A DNA stretch of 64,000 nucleotides from Ulota crispa (lineage: Eukaryota > Streptophyta > Bryopsida > Orthotrichales > Orthotrichaceae), in the NCBI GenBank assembly GCA_963920765.1, contig OY987243.1, forward strand, positions 22,253,419-22,317,418, given 5' to 3'. Positions 35,558 through 46,908 of this stretch are shown one piece after another. A program made the position numbers and the translations under genes. Every line of letters starts with the position of its first letter. The first letter of the stretch is position 1. The notes under the pieces were generated by a model. It had not been told where the DNA came from. It saw nothing but the letters and a program-made list of their open reading frames with translations, and did no database searches.

Positions 35558-36900
35558 TTTGCAACCTCACACCTCAAACACAGCAATCACATATTTTCTA
35601 TCTTCTAAAAATTGCCATTAGTAAAGCAAAAAGAAGACTACAGTAAAACAACCTCTTCTTGAACTAAACTTGAAATCTTAGGGTTCTTTTAGGGCTAGTT
35701 GACATATTGGGATGAATATGAAAAAATGAATTTTCCAAATTATACTAAAAAAATTAGTTGACTGATGAATAGTGACAATTTTTTTATGGAAAGGCCAAAT
35801 CTTTATTTTATTGATAATTTTAGTGCCAAATTGAATTTTCTCAAAAAAATATTTAACTTGGCAATGAACCGTCAAATCTGCTCTCAACCTACAATAGTAA
35901 CTCGGATAAAGTGGAGTGTCCTATGTAATAAATGTACTAGGTTTATTAAAAATTGCTTACCAAAATATTACAAAAATCATATTATTGATAAAAAAATATT
36001 TTTCAAGATGGAGTTTATTTGTAGTTACATTTGTTTACAACATAACTTCTTGAAAAACTCCAAGGCTAGAAATATACAACAACTCAAATAGGATTAATTT
36101 CTAAGTGACCATTACAAGTGGATAAATGATTTCAACCACTTAAGCTTATAAATCACAATTTGAAATATTGCATTTTAAGTGTGATTATTCTTTCTTAAAG
36201 GTTCCTTAGTGAGGTGATTATACTACTTAAAATAGGGTCAAAAGAATATTTAACAAAGGTAAGATCACAAAATAAACAAATAGTCTCTTTTTGAAACATC
36301 ATCACAACAAAATTGTCATGTTCCAAGTCCATTTCAACAAACCCCATTTCAAAATCATCACTTTGTTGCTTGTGATCAAACATATAATAGTTGGATATTG
36401 GATAGTAATTTACACATAATAGGTACATATAACCATATGAAAAGAAATCTAACCTTCAAAAACTAAACATTTTTAAATCTTCAACTCTTGTTTCACACAC
36501 ATCAACTCCAAAATGTTCCTCTATTGGACACTTTTACAATGCAATCTTTGTAAAACCTTCATTTAGTTCGGGGAGAAACCTTGACCTTATCCCCTGAGTG
36601 CCCCAGCAATGGGATCCTATTGTTGGGGTCCACAACTCGATCTCACTTTTTCTCTTAATAAGTATAGTAAAAACAGTTGTGGTTAGTCCCCATTAGCAAA
36701 GAAGGTAATCCTTTTTCAAATCCTATGATCACTTTTTCTTGATGTAATTTTCCAAGCTCTAGTAGCCATTAAACCCCGTTTTCTCCTAAACCCTAAAACA
36801 ACTGGGCGCTCAGGGGTTAAGGAAATTAGGGTTAAAATTTAGGGTTAAAAGTTTGTAGATCCACGCAAACGCACGACGATCAGGACGATGATCCCAGAAA
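35558..36900. other. Intergenic DNA upstream of the F-box gene
   Basis: AT-rich with short ORFs up to 108 codons (35765-36091) lacking domains. An imperfect hairpin at about 36623-36696 pairs GGGGTCCACAAC with GTTGTGGTTAGTCCCC. GC rises from about 36.78 kb, where AAACCCTAAAA and AGGGTTAAAA motifs begin the F-box promoter region. Confidence 0.4.
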
Positions 36901-37153
36901 TCCTGCGTGGACGATGGAATTAAACTGGCTATGGCGCGTCACCAAATTAAGCCGACGGATGGTGGCGATCCCGCAGAGCTCACCACAATCACGCCGTGTT
37001 TCGGCGACGTCGACATCTTCATCAGTTCACATTTTCCATTTTTCTTCCTTCGCTGCATTGGAGCATCCATCGCCACCTACACTGCTCAGAAAGCATGGAT
37101 TTTCAGCGATGCAAACCCTAGTCAAGTCTGCGGCACAGAGTGCCTGCAAATTG

Positions 37154-37808
37154 CTTGACGCAAACCCCTCGGTGTCGCCATTTCTGTGCTACTGTAGCTG
37201 AATCCTTGTTGCGGAGCTGGTCATGGCAATATCTTAATGCCCGGGCGATTCCGTCGTGATTATAGATTGTGCATAAGTGCTAGGGTTTGGTGATTGGATA
37301 GCTTTGTACAACAAGTTTCACGACGTGCTCAGTCCCCGTAGATCGATGCAATTTTTGAATGCTAATTCCTTGACGCAAACCCTCGGTGTCGCCATTTCTG
37401 TGCTACTGTAGCTGAATCCTTGTTGCGGAGCTGGTCATTCTTTTTTAGGTCAATAGCTTAAAGCCCGGGCGATTCCGTCGTGATTTTAGCTCAATTTTAG
37501 ATTGTATGTACGTTCTAGGGTTTGGTTATTGGATAGCTTTGTACAATGAGTTTTAAGACGTGCTCAGTCCCCGCAGATCGATGCAGTTTTTGGATGCAAA
37601 TTCCTTGACGCAAACCCCTCGGTGTCGCCATTTCTGTGCTACTGTAGCCGAATCCTTATTGCAGAGCTGGTCATGGCAATATCTTAATGCCCGGGCGATT
37701 CCGTCGTAATTATAGATTGTGCATAAGTGCTAGGGTTTGGTGATTGGATAGCTTTATACAATGAATTTCACGACGTGCTCAGTCCTCGTAGATCGATGCA
37801 ATTTTTGA
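37154..37808 (+). repeat. Tandem triplication upstream of the F-box gene
   Basis: Three copies starting at CTTGACGCAAACCC (37154, 37369, 37604), each about 205-235 bp and roughly 90-95 percent identical by eye. Each contains CTAGGGTTTGG (telo-box-like) and GATCGATGCA. The middle copy carries an extra stretch around 37441-37505. The last copy ends 70 bp before the ATG, so the array is promoter or 5' UTR. Overlapping ORFs at 36907-37201 run into it and look non-coding. Confidence 0.9.
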
Positions 37809-37877
37809 CCGACAGCAGAATTTCGACGCTTCGTAGTTTCGATTTACGCAAGGGCTAGGGTTTCGGGTTTCGGGATC

Positions 37878-39125
37878 ATGGACGCTTCAGAACATCGGGT
37901 GGAATTGGCGGATCGTTTGGAAGAGAAAGTGGAATCGACGACGACCAAGGGAGAGCAGCAACAACACGCGGCGGTGGCGTTCGAGTGTCCGTCCGATTGC
38001 GACGTAGACGAGCACGTCGTGGTGTTCCGCCCCTGGTTCATGCGTCCGTGGTTATGGAGCCAGCTTCCCGACGAGCTTCTGGAGCTCGTCATCGCGCGCT
38101 TGCCAGTTGCTCAAATCGACAGCCTGCGTGCGCTTTCAAAATCGTGGCGCTTCAACATGTCACCGCACTCGCACTTCAAGCGTCTCTGCGCGGAGGCACG
38201 GCCGAAGCTCTTCGCCCTAATGCGAGCCGATCCGCAGCGGGGCAAGATCCGCTTCAAGCTCTTCGACAGCCGCTCTTTTATGTGGCACAATTGTGAGTAC
38301 AACCTCGCTCGTGAGTATCGTGAGTCTCTTACTGTCTCCGACGGCGGACTTGTTTGCTTCATCCCCGGCGGTCATCATCTTCCTGTTCTGGTATGCAACC
38401 CTTTGACAAACGATTGGCGAGCTCTTCCGCTGCCATCTCACGTCCGTCACAAACCTCGCATGATCCAGTTCCTCGTAGAATCCGCCAGCTACCGATTGAT
38501 TCTCGTTGGCGCTTTCAGTCCGGATCATCTCGGAGCTGAGGTTTACGATTCAAGCATCCAAAAGTGGGAAACCCTAAACCATGGTGTCATCACTGGCTAT
38601 GTCGATTACCGGATGCAATTTGATGGACATAATCCCTCTCGTAGCGAGACTTTAGCTGTTTACGATTGCAGCAAAAGATTGCTCACTGGACTGGATTGCT
38701 GTGACGGCATTGCAAGGCTGAAATTCTCGGCGGCTTTGAAGGAGAAGGTGTTTGTGTTGGATCCTGCCGGGCATGAGGTCGTGGAGTTGCAAGGGCCAGA
38801 GTACAACATGGACTCACGGAAAAGTATCAAAATTCCGAAGCAAACAAGGCGAGGATGTAGCTTAGATTTGAACTATGGTGTTCATACAGCGCTTCATGCT
38901 TGTAATGGCTTGCTCTTGGTCTCGGAAGGGGCTGGGTTTGCTAGCAAGCATCCGGAGAAGGAGTGGAGAGTGGGCTATGGCCATCGGTTCTACCTTTACG
39001 ACATGGCGAGAGGGACGTGGTGGACTCTTCCTAGTCTGGAGAAAGAGTATGATGTGTTTGCTTATAATGCTCGTGACGTTTCGGAAGCTTTGATGTGTAA
39101 GCTTAATTGGTGGGCTCGTCCTTAG
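37878..39125 (+). CDS. F-box protein, intronless
   Basis: 415 aa in a single exon. An acidic and Gln-rich N-terminus precedes an F-box at about residues 58-105 (LWSQLPDELLELVIARLPVA, then LRALSKSWR), the SKP1-binding motif of SCF ubiquitin ligases. The rest resembles F-box-associated/kelch-like beta structure (for example VSDGGLVCFIPG, VLVCNPLTNDWRALP, FYLYDMARGTWWTLPSLEKE), which would bind the substrate. The start is the first ATG after the triplicated leader and lies in GC-rich coding sequence. No paralogue can be named. It is similar in layout to plant single-exon F-box/kelch proteins. Confidence 0.88.
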   Translation: MDASEHRVELADRLEEKVESTTTKGEQQQHAAVAFECPSDCDVDEHVVVFRPWFMRPWLWSQLPDELLELVIARLPVAQIDSLRALSKSWRFNMSPHSHFKRLCAEARPKLFALMRADPQRGKIRFKLFDSRSFMWHNCEYNLAREYRESLTVSDGGLVCFIPGGHHLPVLVCNPLTNDWRALPLPSHVRHKPRMIQFLVESASYRLILVGAFSPDHLGAEVYDSSIQKWETLNHGVITGYVDYRMQFDGHNPSRSETLAVYDCSKRLLTGLDCCDGIARLKFSAALKEKVFVLDPAGHEVVELQGPEYNMDSRKSIKIPKQTRRGCSLDLNYGVHTALHACNGLLLVSEGAGFASKHPEKEWRVGYGHRFYLYDMARGTWWTLPSLEKEYDVFAYNARDVSEALMCKLNWWARP

Positions 39126-39233
39126 CAGGTGCTTGTAGTTCCTCCCCCTCTCTCTCTCTTTCTCTGTAATTCATGCGAATTGGAACATGTCATGCTTCTA
39201 GTTGAAGTCATGTATGATTCTTAGAAGTCACTC

Positions 39234-39551
39234 TAAGGCAGCAGCACCCGTAACTGTCAAATTAAGGGTTTTGAACATGATGATTATTAATAAACATCTA
39301 GCAAATTATAGGATCCTATTAGCAAGAGAAAAATGATGAGTTCGCACTTTTAAATGTATTATTTGGGTACTGTGAGAATAAGTTGTGAATTTTTAAAGAG
39401 CCGACTGCAATTGCACCTAATACCAACACTAAGGTTTCATGTTCACATTTTGTACATCCTTGTAATTACATTTATTCACTTCCACAGATTTTCCAAGATT
39501 TTAGAGGTGATGGTTATGGGTACATTGATGGTGATGGGTGTTGCCACCTTA
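39234..39551. mobile_element. MITE of the TAAGGTRG-end family
   Basis: The left end TAAGGCAGCAGCACCCGTAA and the inverse of the right end TAAGGTGGCAACACCCATCA match. It is unusual in being flanked on both sides by a 30-bp direct repeat (39204-39233 and 39555-39584) containing CATGTATGATTCTTAGAAGT. It lies just after the F-box gene, probably in or near its 3' UTR. Confidence 0.55.
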
Positions 39552-40098
39552 GTCGAAGTCATGTATGATTCTTAGAAGTTACTCAACATGGGGTTACTGA
39601 TCTGTTGAGGACTCATGAAGCTTTTGCGAGGAGGGGACGTCTATCAAGCAGTTCAAACAATTCCAAGTGAGTGAAGCAACCTAATGTGCATGCCAACCTC
39701 CCAATGCGTTATTCATTAAATTGGGAAAAGCACTTTCCCAAAACGTATTTTGGGAATACTAAATTTTGCATTTGTGAGAATCTTTTGGTGATTTGAAGTG
39801 AGTTTTTTGATAATTCCAGTAAGGTATTTCATCATTGATGTAAGGTCTTGAACAAATCATCATAATATTTACTCTTAATCACCTAAAAACTCTTAAAATG
39901 AAAAATTCAAAAGTCCCAATATGTAAGCTTTTTCCCAATTTAATGAATAACGCGTTCCATGCTGTGCACGTGGATTAAGTTTGAGAGGCTAACTGTGTTT
40001 GCATAGGCAGTCCTAGTTTTGCTACTTGTACTAGGAAACTCGGAATCAGTATGATTGAAACTCGGAATCAGTATGATTGGCAGCTGTCAAATTATATC

Positions 40099-40524
40099 GG
40101 GGAAATTACAAATAGGGGCATGAAAATGAAAAATTCTACAGATAGGGGCATAGTTTCAAAATAATTACAAATAAGGGCACAATTTCCAAATAATTTGTAA
40201 AGTTTTGTAATTATTCTTGGTTTAGACATTGGTTGATTAAGATACATCACATTAAATGTTAGCTAACTTCCAAAAAACTTAGAGGTCTCTCCAAAAATTG
40301 CCATCCTCTTTACTAAAATTTCTTTATTTAGGCTTGATTTGGAGAGGCCTTTAAGTTTTTTGAAAGTTAATTAACATTTAATGTGATGTATCTTAATCAA
40401 CCACTGTCTAAACCAAGAAAAATTACAAATTATTTTAAAATTGTGCCCCTATTTGTAATTATTTTGAAACTGTGCCCCTCTCTGTAATATTTTTCATTTT
40501 CATGCCCTTACTTGTAATTTCCCC
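40099..40524. mobile_element. Mutator-like foldback MITE with 9-bp target duplication
   Basis: The ends are GGGGAAATTACAAATAGGGG and the inverse GGGGAAATTACAAGTAAGGG. The arms are about 190 bp with AGGGGCA/AAGGGCA words spaced about 33 bp apart. Perfect 9-bp direct repeats AATTATATC flank it (40090-40098 and 40525-40533), the Mutator (MULE) hallmark. 426 bp, non-coding. Confidence 0.85.
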
Positions 40525-41202
40525 AATTATATCAGCAGCTCAACCATATTTTGAGATTGTTTTTTTAAGAGCTTCATGGTCATAGCCGTTTTTTCCTGTC
40601 CAAATACCTTAGCTCAGGCATTTCCGGTGCCATTACGTTACAGCCGTTATATAGAAACCAGTTCATCATCACAGTAGGTCCCAGGTTTTACTTTACGTAT
40701 GTCATTAACTGCAGAGGGGAAGGAGACGAGTGCTTTTCAGAAGACACCACCCCCTGAAATGTATGGCTTTGGTACATTATCTCTGCAGATCTTACACTGG
40801 GTGTCACCTGAGTAGCACCCGCTTAAAAAATGTTCGTTGTCGAGTGGAATAGTTAGTTAGGGACTTGACTTCTATTTCACCCTTTGTAGTATCAAGCGTT
40901 AATTGGAAGTATGACAGTGGTAACTTAGACATACGTTTGCAACATCTTCTCCTTGACATTTTAACTTTTTGGCTATTTCAGCATCCTCTACTCCATCTTC
41001 CAAAGTTTCCTCCCTAACGTTTCGTTCAATTCACTTCGAGCTCTAGCTTTAGGCTGACGGTATGGACCACTTGGTTCTAATGGAGGGTTCATTATTCTAT
41101 TTTATGCCCTCTCGATTGATTCTGATGTATGATTCTCAATTCTCTGTATCGGGTTGTGTTTCAGAGGCCTCTTGAAGTGAGTAAAATTCTCCAGCTGGTG
41201 GC

Positions 41203-43742
41203 ATGGGTGCAACGGTCACACGAGCCTGGACAATACCGAAAATTCAACAATTTGGATCTCACACTGCTTTCTATACAAGACAACAACTTCGTCCAGGACT
41301 TCAAGGTGTGCCTGCATTGACTCGTAGCAACAACAACGTCAACAGGGGATTCGTCTCTGCAGGATTCAACTCGGCTAACTCCTGGAATTCATTCGACATT
41401 AGCAGAGCTATGGACTCCTCTATCAACACCGACGGCTCCGTTATAACGAGAGCAGGCATGCAGCCCGGCTTTGGATCGCCTCGTGCAAATCCAAACCTCC
41501 GAAGCCTCAAGGGGTTGGCATCCGGAGTGTCACCTGCCTCCAAATCAGCTGCATCAACATCTGCTTCATCGGCACATCCTGCAGAAGAAGAGTTCAGGTA
41601 TTATTCTAACAATGCAATGCAAGATGCGTATGATGTGAGCATGTCATTTGAGCATGTCTTAACTACGTTACTTAACACAGCACCACTTTCTCCTCGTCAG
41701 TTGTTACCTGATTCTCCCTGAAGGACTTATCAATCGTTGGCGGTGCAGGCCAAAAGAGAACGAGGGAAAACATTCACAAGGGCTAGGGGTGTTTGCAGTC
41801 GGAGCGGGCATTTTCTCAACTATGTAAGTCCATCCGAGCTGTTCATTTAATCATTTCATTGTAAATGCAGAAATTGGCCATGTTTGAATTTACTCAATTG
41901 TCTCTACCCCAGGACTAAGCAATGGATGGAAAATGTAGAAAAGTGTTGTGCCTAACGAGAATGAGAGATCTTGCAATCAGTAATTGCATGTTGGGATCTA
42001 TCATTCATAAGAGCTAAAAATAATTTCTTACTGTATGTCGTAGAATTGTAGCTACATGTTAAGTGATTATCGAAAATTGTTGAATACAGTAGAACCTATC
42101 GAATTGAAAACAGCTAGGACTGGGCTAGGTTATGCACTTACACAGGTTTTTCATTAATAGAGGTTGACCCTGATAAAGTAGTACATTGTCAATTTACTCA
42201 ATGTGGAGACCGTGCCAAATTATTCAATAACCAATCACGGAGGTTTATTCGCCTCTAACTATAGGCCCGAGGTTGGGATCAAGAAGTTGCCATTCATTTC
42301 TGGAGGTTATTCACTTGAGCAATATGCCTTTTAGGCAGGTTCTACTGGAAGACGGTTTGAGATTTTCATTTAATGAAAGAATGACTCGTTATGTTTTGAT
42401 ATTTTGCAATTTTATTTAATACATGTGATTTTTTATGCTTATTCTGTTCAAATATTGGCATCAAATGGCTTAGTTCTAGTGCGTTTATAGCATAGACATA
42501 CCAACACCAAGGTTTGCAAAAAAGAGTTGTAAAAGAGACGTACAAAAAGTATACGTTTTTTGCTTGGAGTAGAGACACTTGCTATCGGTTTTTGTCGATT
42601 AGGAGCTTGTGATATACCTGCCCAAGTCCATATTCACAATTCATGTTTCACTCATTTTCAGCTTTTTTGTTTTTTTTGTTGTGAACAGACTGAGTTACGT
42701 TATCAAGCTTTGCGGTGGTGGATATACCCCCTATGTGAAACAAGCTGAAAGTATGTTCCAGTCGCACTTATCTATTTTGCCATGTATTCTGGAGATAATG
42801 CTCTGAGAGTGAAAATCATGTCCCTTGAAGAGGACCTCACCATGAACCACGAAGAATTATTCTCTCAATGACGTAGTCTAGATCTTCCGAGTAGTCCAAT
42901 ATTACCAAAAATAACTCTGCTCTCCAGTCTCTAGTGGTACAAAGATGACAACAAAATGAAGGACAGTAGGTGAGAATGAATGTATGTCTGGTACTGGCAA
43001 ACGGAAGCAATGAGAACCGGCTTAGGTAGGAGCACCCATTACCAATATTGTACCTAATGGCGTCACTATCTACATAGGGTAGTCATTCTAGAACTTGAAT
43101 CTAGGTACACCATAGATAGCTTATCATCTTGGTCAACAACAATGAGGGTATGTGCACACTTGGTGTTAGGAGGGGTATTAGCAATTTGAATACAGTCTAA
43201 AGGTGTGTCCAAATGCATCTAATTTTCCTTCGCTACTACCACTCTTAACAGTAAGTGTGAACATGCCCTAAGCTATCTATGATGCACCTAGATTTAAGTT
43301 CTAGAATGACTACCCTATGTAGATAGTGATGCCATTACGTTCAATGTTGGTAATGGGTGCTCCTACCTTGAGTGATGTGCAGTTTGAAGCCATATGCTTA
43401 GAATTTGCTTACCAAATTTGAAACTCAACCTTGGCTACTACTGACACTGTTTTTTTTTCCTGAAATGCAGAGGATATTGACACAGTAGCCGACTTCATTG
43501 AAAAGGGAGCAAGGCTCGTTGTGAAAGTGGCAGATGACATTGAAGCAATGGCGCGTGTAGCCGACTTCTCTGCCCAGGAAGCCGAAGATCTGGCACTGAA
43601 GGTGGAGGCCAAGGCCAAAATGGTGAGGGAGACTATGGACGCAATTGCAGATGTGCTTGAAGGTGACAAGAAACTGTCCACATTGCTGACTGATTATGCT
43701 AACATGAAGAAAGAGATCTCAGAAACCTCGAAAGGACTTTGA
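41203..43742 (+). CDS. Unknown protein, possibly plastid-targeted, 3 exons
   Basis: Exons 41203-41597, 42689-42750 and 43471-43742 join in frame (GT-AG) to give 242 aa. A leader-intron acceptor lies at about 41164. The N-terminal 110 residues are rich in Ser, Thr, Asn and Arg and poor in acidic residues, compatible with a chloroplast transit peptide. Exon 2 encodes LSYVIKLCGGGYTPYVKQAE. Exon 3 encodes an amphipathic, probably helical or coiled-coil region (DTVADFIEKGARLVVKVADD, then AQEAEDLALKVEAKAKMVRE). I do not recognise a named family. Intron 2 contains a foldback MITE. The ORF readings 41597-41721 and 42560-42806 are intron read-through. Confidence 0.75.
43023..43369. mobile_element. Foldback MITE of the TAAGGTRG-end family, in intron 2
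   Basis: The ends TAGGTAGGAGCACCCATTAC and its inverse (GTAATGGGTGCTCCTACCT) open arms of about 100 bp sharing CTATCTACATAGGGTAGTCA. 347 bp, within intron 2 of the gene at 41203-43742, about 100 bp before its acceptor. Confidence 0.75.
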
Positions 43743-44533
43743 AGTTCCCACTCTTAGATATCCTTTTATCTATTTTCTAGTATACAAGCACATGCTTTTG
43801 CGTGAGTTGAACGTGTGCAGGTAATGCAAATATTCGACTTTACAAAAAATTGATATCTCAAAACCGATCTAGAATCTAACCTTGATACACCATCATGTTG
43901 GTCTTCTTTTGAAACCAAAAATAGTAATTGCCTTATCACAATGCTACTCTTTGATACTTTGATGAGGGCACTTGACATTTCTAGCACATGGTTAGAGGGT
44001 ACTTGGTGTTCTGTAGCTGAGGCGTCCTTTATTGCTTCAACTTACACCAAAAAAGTTCTAGAAGGTTCTAGAAAAGGCTGCGGAGTCAATGAAAGAATAC
44101 TCCCATTTAGTAGTATAGATCTATTCTGGGTTGAGTCGAGAACTCCCCCGTTTGTCTCCATTATTTTTCTGTGCATGTATTTGTGCCAAAACAATGATAT
44201 CGTAGATCAAGGATTTGTGATCTTCCCATTGAAGGTACCTCCTTGCATATGTAGCTTTTACCTGGACTTTTTACAAAGGGAGTTAGAATAAGTATGGACC
44301 TAGTGTCAATTGAACATTGGTGTTGACATAATAGTGACGTGTACCTTAAGACACGGTTAGCGACAACGTTTCCAGTAGTTTTGGTCACACCAAACTATTT
44401 TCTTACTGCTGTGCGTCTACAAAATAAAAAAATATCAAATGGTTAACATCAAGGTAAAAGCTTTTTATCTAGAGATTAAGTATATTTAGTAGTCAAAGGT
44501 GTTGTTTGAATGCTTTTGTTGTATTTGTTTGAA

Positions 44534-44844
44534 GGGAATATTTCATGGATACCCCTGAAGTTTGCAATATTTACATGAATACCCCTGCATTTTCAGAAAT
44601 TATACAAATCCCCTTGGACCAAAATTTCAGGCGTTTGTTTTGTTGTGCATGTCACTTTTGTTCTTCTTTTGTGTGCACGCATATCAAGAAAGGAGTAGTG
44701 TGTGCACAAAGGGAAAAGGAAGTGACACACACAATAGAACAAACGCCTGAAAATTTCGGTAAAAGGGTATTTGTGAAATTTCTGAAAAAGCAAGGGTATT
44801 TCTGAAAATATGACAAACCTCAGGGGTATCCATGAGATTTTCCC
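44534..44844. mobile_element. Mutator-like foldback MITE with perfect 9-bp target duplication
   Basis: The left arm begins GGGAATATTTCATGGATACC and the inverse of the right arm GGGAAAATCTCATGGATACC. TACCCCTG-type words repeat about every 30 bp in each arm. Flanked by TTGTTTGAA at 44525-44533 and 44845-44853. The overlapping ORFs on both strands (44545-44872) are palindrome effects. Confidence 0.88.
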
Positions 44845-44999
44845 TTGTTTGAATGCTAATGTTGGGTTCCAACGTTGCTAAAATTCCGTTGAAATATTGT
44901 TACCACAAATGTTAATACCCACAACCTAAATTCTAAAAGCAAACCTCTACCTTTAGAAGAGAAGTTTTAACTATTGGCAGAGTGTCTCATCCCACATCT

Positions 45000-45470
45000 G
45001 CTGAGCCACAATGGCCATGGCTTCAATATTGAGCAATTCAACTGCTAAAGCAAGTAAACCAGCCAGGTTATACTGTAATCCCTCGCATGTAGAACTCAAT
45101 TTTATGGAAAGGAAGGGATATTCAAGTGAGTGAAAGTTCAATGACTAAAGGGTTGTTTCCTTTCGGTACCTGAAACTCTACGGTATATTCACCAAGTTCC
45201 TTCATGTCTACGAAAGCCTTGTAATGCCCAAGGAGACTTGTCCAAATTCCTCGGTGTTCCACACCCATATCCAACCCATTCCTAATACTGCACTCTACAT
45301 TTGAGGTGTTTACCATACACTCTTGAACCCAAAGTGGAGCAATTAATGTCACTTGTATAAGCAAATCCTAAGTAAATCTTGTCACATGTTAGTTTAAGAG
45401 CTAGTTTGGGAGGGATGGGATTGGGACCATCAAGTACATGTATAGGAACACATCCAAACAATTTCAAGGT
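45000..45470 (-). pseudogene. Possible gene fragment, unrecognised
   Basis: On the minus strand, protein-like stretches include IWTSLLGHYKAFVDMKELGE followed by YTVEFQVPKGNNPLVIELSL (45122-45364). Further 3' in another frame comes LLALAVELLNIEAMAIVAQQ at about 45000-45070. Composition is more coding-like than the surroundings, but there is no start, no splice structure and no family I recognise. It could be a captured or decayed exon. Confidence 0.25.
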
Positions 45471-45942
45471 TAGTCTACATTTGCTTTTAGGGGCCTATGA
45501 ACTACAATTTTGCCCTTTAATATGAAGTATTCTATAATACATTTTCTCACAAAAACAACGTTCCATGATAGCTTGTTGAAAGGCTAATCCTATAGGTTTT
45601 TTTCTTGAATTTTTCCACACCTCATGGTACCCCCAAACTTTTGAATGGTGTGGAATGGGTCTGCCTACCTTAGTCCATTCCACCCTCAAGGAGATGAGGC
45701 GCTGGCCAATGGCATTGATACATTTGTTAGAATCCACGAGATGGTCGTTATCTCTAGACTTCGCTCCTTCCCAAAAACCCCAAAGCATTGCTGCTACATG
45801 GAAACAATGTCTGAATTGACATGTCCTAATAGTTTAAATGTGTCCAAATTGAGTGAAAATTGTCCTAATTTTTTTAAAAGGTGTTTAAATTGACACGTCC
45901 TAGTTGACAAAAATTGACCAAATTGACAGTGTTCTCTTGTAG

Positions 45943-46282
45943 TAAGGTAGGAGGCTCAAATTTGGAGCAAGCTCAAATTTGGAGCACTTTCTCAAATGTA
46001 CTCTTTTTGTACATCTTGTTTTTCATAGCCCTTCAACAATGTACAGCTCATGTACATTTGAGGAGGTGCTCCATTATAGAGCCCTATGACTTTTCCACTT
46101 CAAATATTCATAACTAATTCCACAAAGTTCCAAAAAATATGAAACAACTTGGGTTAGATGCGGATTCTTCTTGTCTTTCAAGGAAACTTGAAAAGTTTAC
46201 TGAAAAATCATTTCAAGGTGTTTCACCTACCCAGAATTCAGTTTCAGCCCTTAGATGCTCCATTTATGAGCCTCCTACCTTA
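45943..46282 (+). mobile_element. MITE of the TAAGGTRG-end family
   Basis: The ends TAAGGTAGGAGGCTC and GAGCCTCCTACCTTA are perfect 15-bp inverses. The body is the inverse of 54168-54496 (shared words TTTGAGGAGGTGC and CTTGTCTTTCAAGG), so the two are copies. Non-coding. The 67-codon and 121-codon ORFs overlapping it are not supported. Confidence 0.8.
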
Positions 46283-46908
46283 TCATCCCCTCCACATTAG
46301 GATGAGCAAAGCACTCTCGCAGCATAACCTGGAAAAGGACCAAAACGTCTTATGTATGTCATCACTTGAGTGTAGCAAACACCTCAGCAAGAAAAAATAT
46401 ATATATTGCATTGCATTACAACTTAACCCTAAGTGGCCTAGTGGTCAGAAATGGCTACTTCCTACACAAATTCAAATAAATCATTTGAAACGCTCCAAAG
46501 TTAACAAAAGAAGATTTAATTAACGGTTCTTGTCTAAAGCTTGCAAATGCGGCTCTCTCTCTCGTTGGATCTTGGGACATTGGTTTAGGACTGACAATCA
46601 CCATTTTGCAGAAATAAACATACAACAAAGTGTTGAAAGATTACACAACATTGTAGCAAACCCCACTGCCACAACCAGTCACAAACTAGGATTTGGACCG
46701 CAAGAAACCCGGTATGTTCTGTTATGTAAGGTAACGTGTTTCTTTGCGTTGGTCATTGCCCATGATTTATTGTGCGTTAAACCTGGTTTAGCGTGCAGGC
46801 TTTGCGTAGTCTTGCACGCTAGGTCATGGCCAGTAACCCGCTCTAGGATACCCATCACCTAATACTTACCCTAACAATTTCAAACCATGAAGTTAGTATT
46901 GTCAACTA
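46283..46908. other. Intergenic, no supported feature
   Basis: The ORF 46530-46862 (110 codons) has no recognisable domain, start context or splice partner. Nothing else is evident. Confidence 0.4.

Noticed and set aside
46530-46862. 110-codon ORF as a gene
   Set aside because: No recognisable motif, no splice partner, and surrounded by element sequence.
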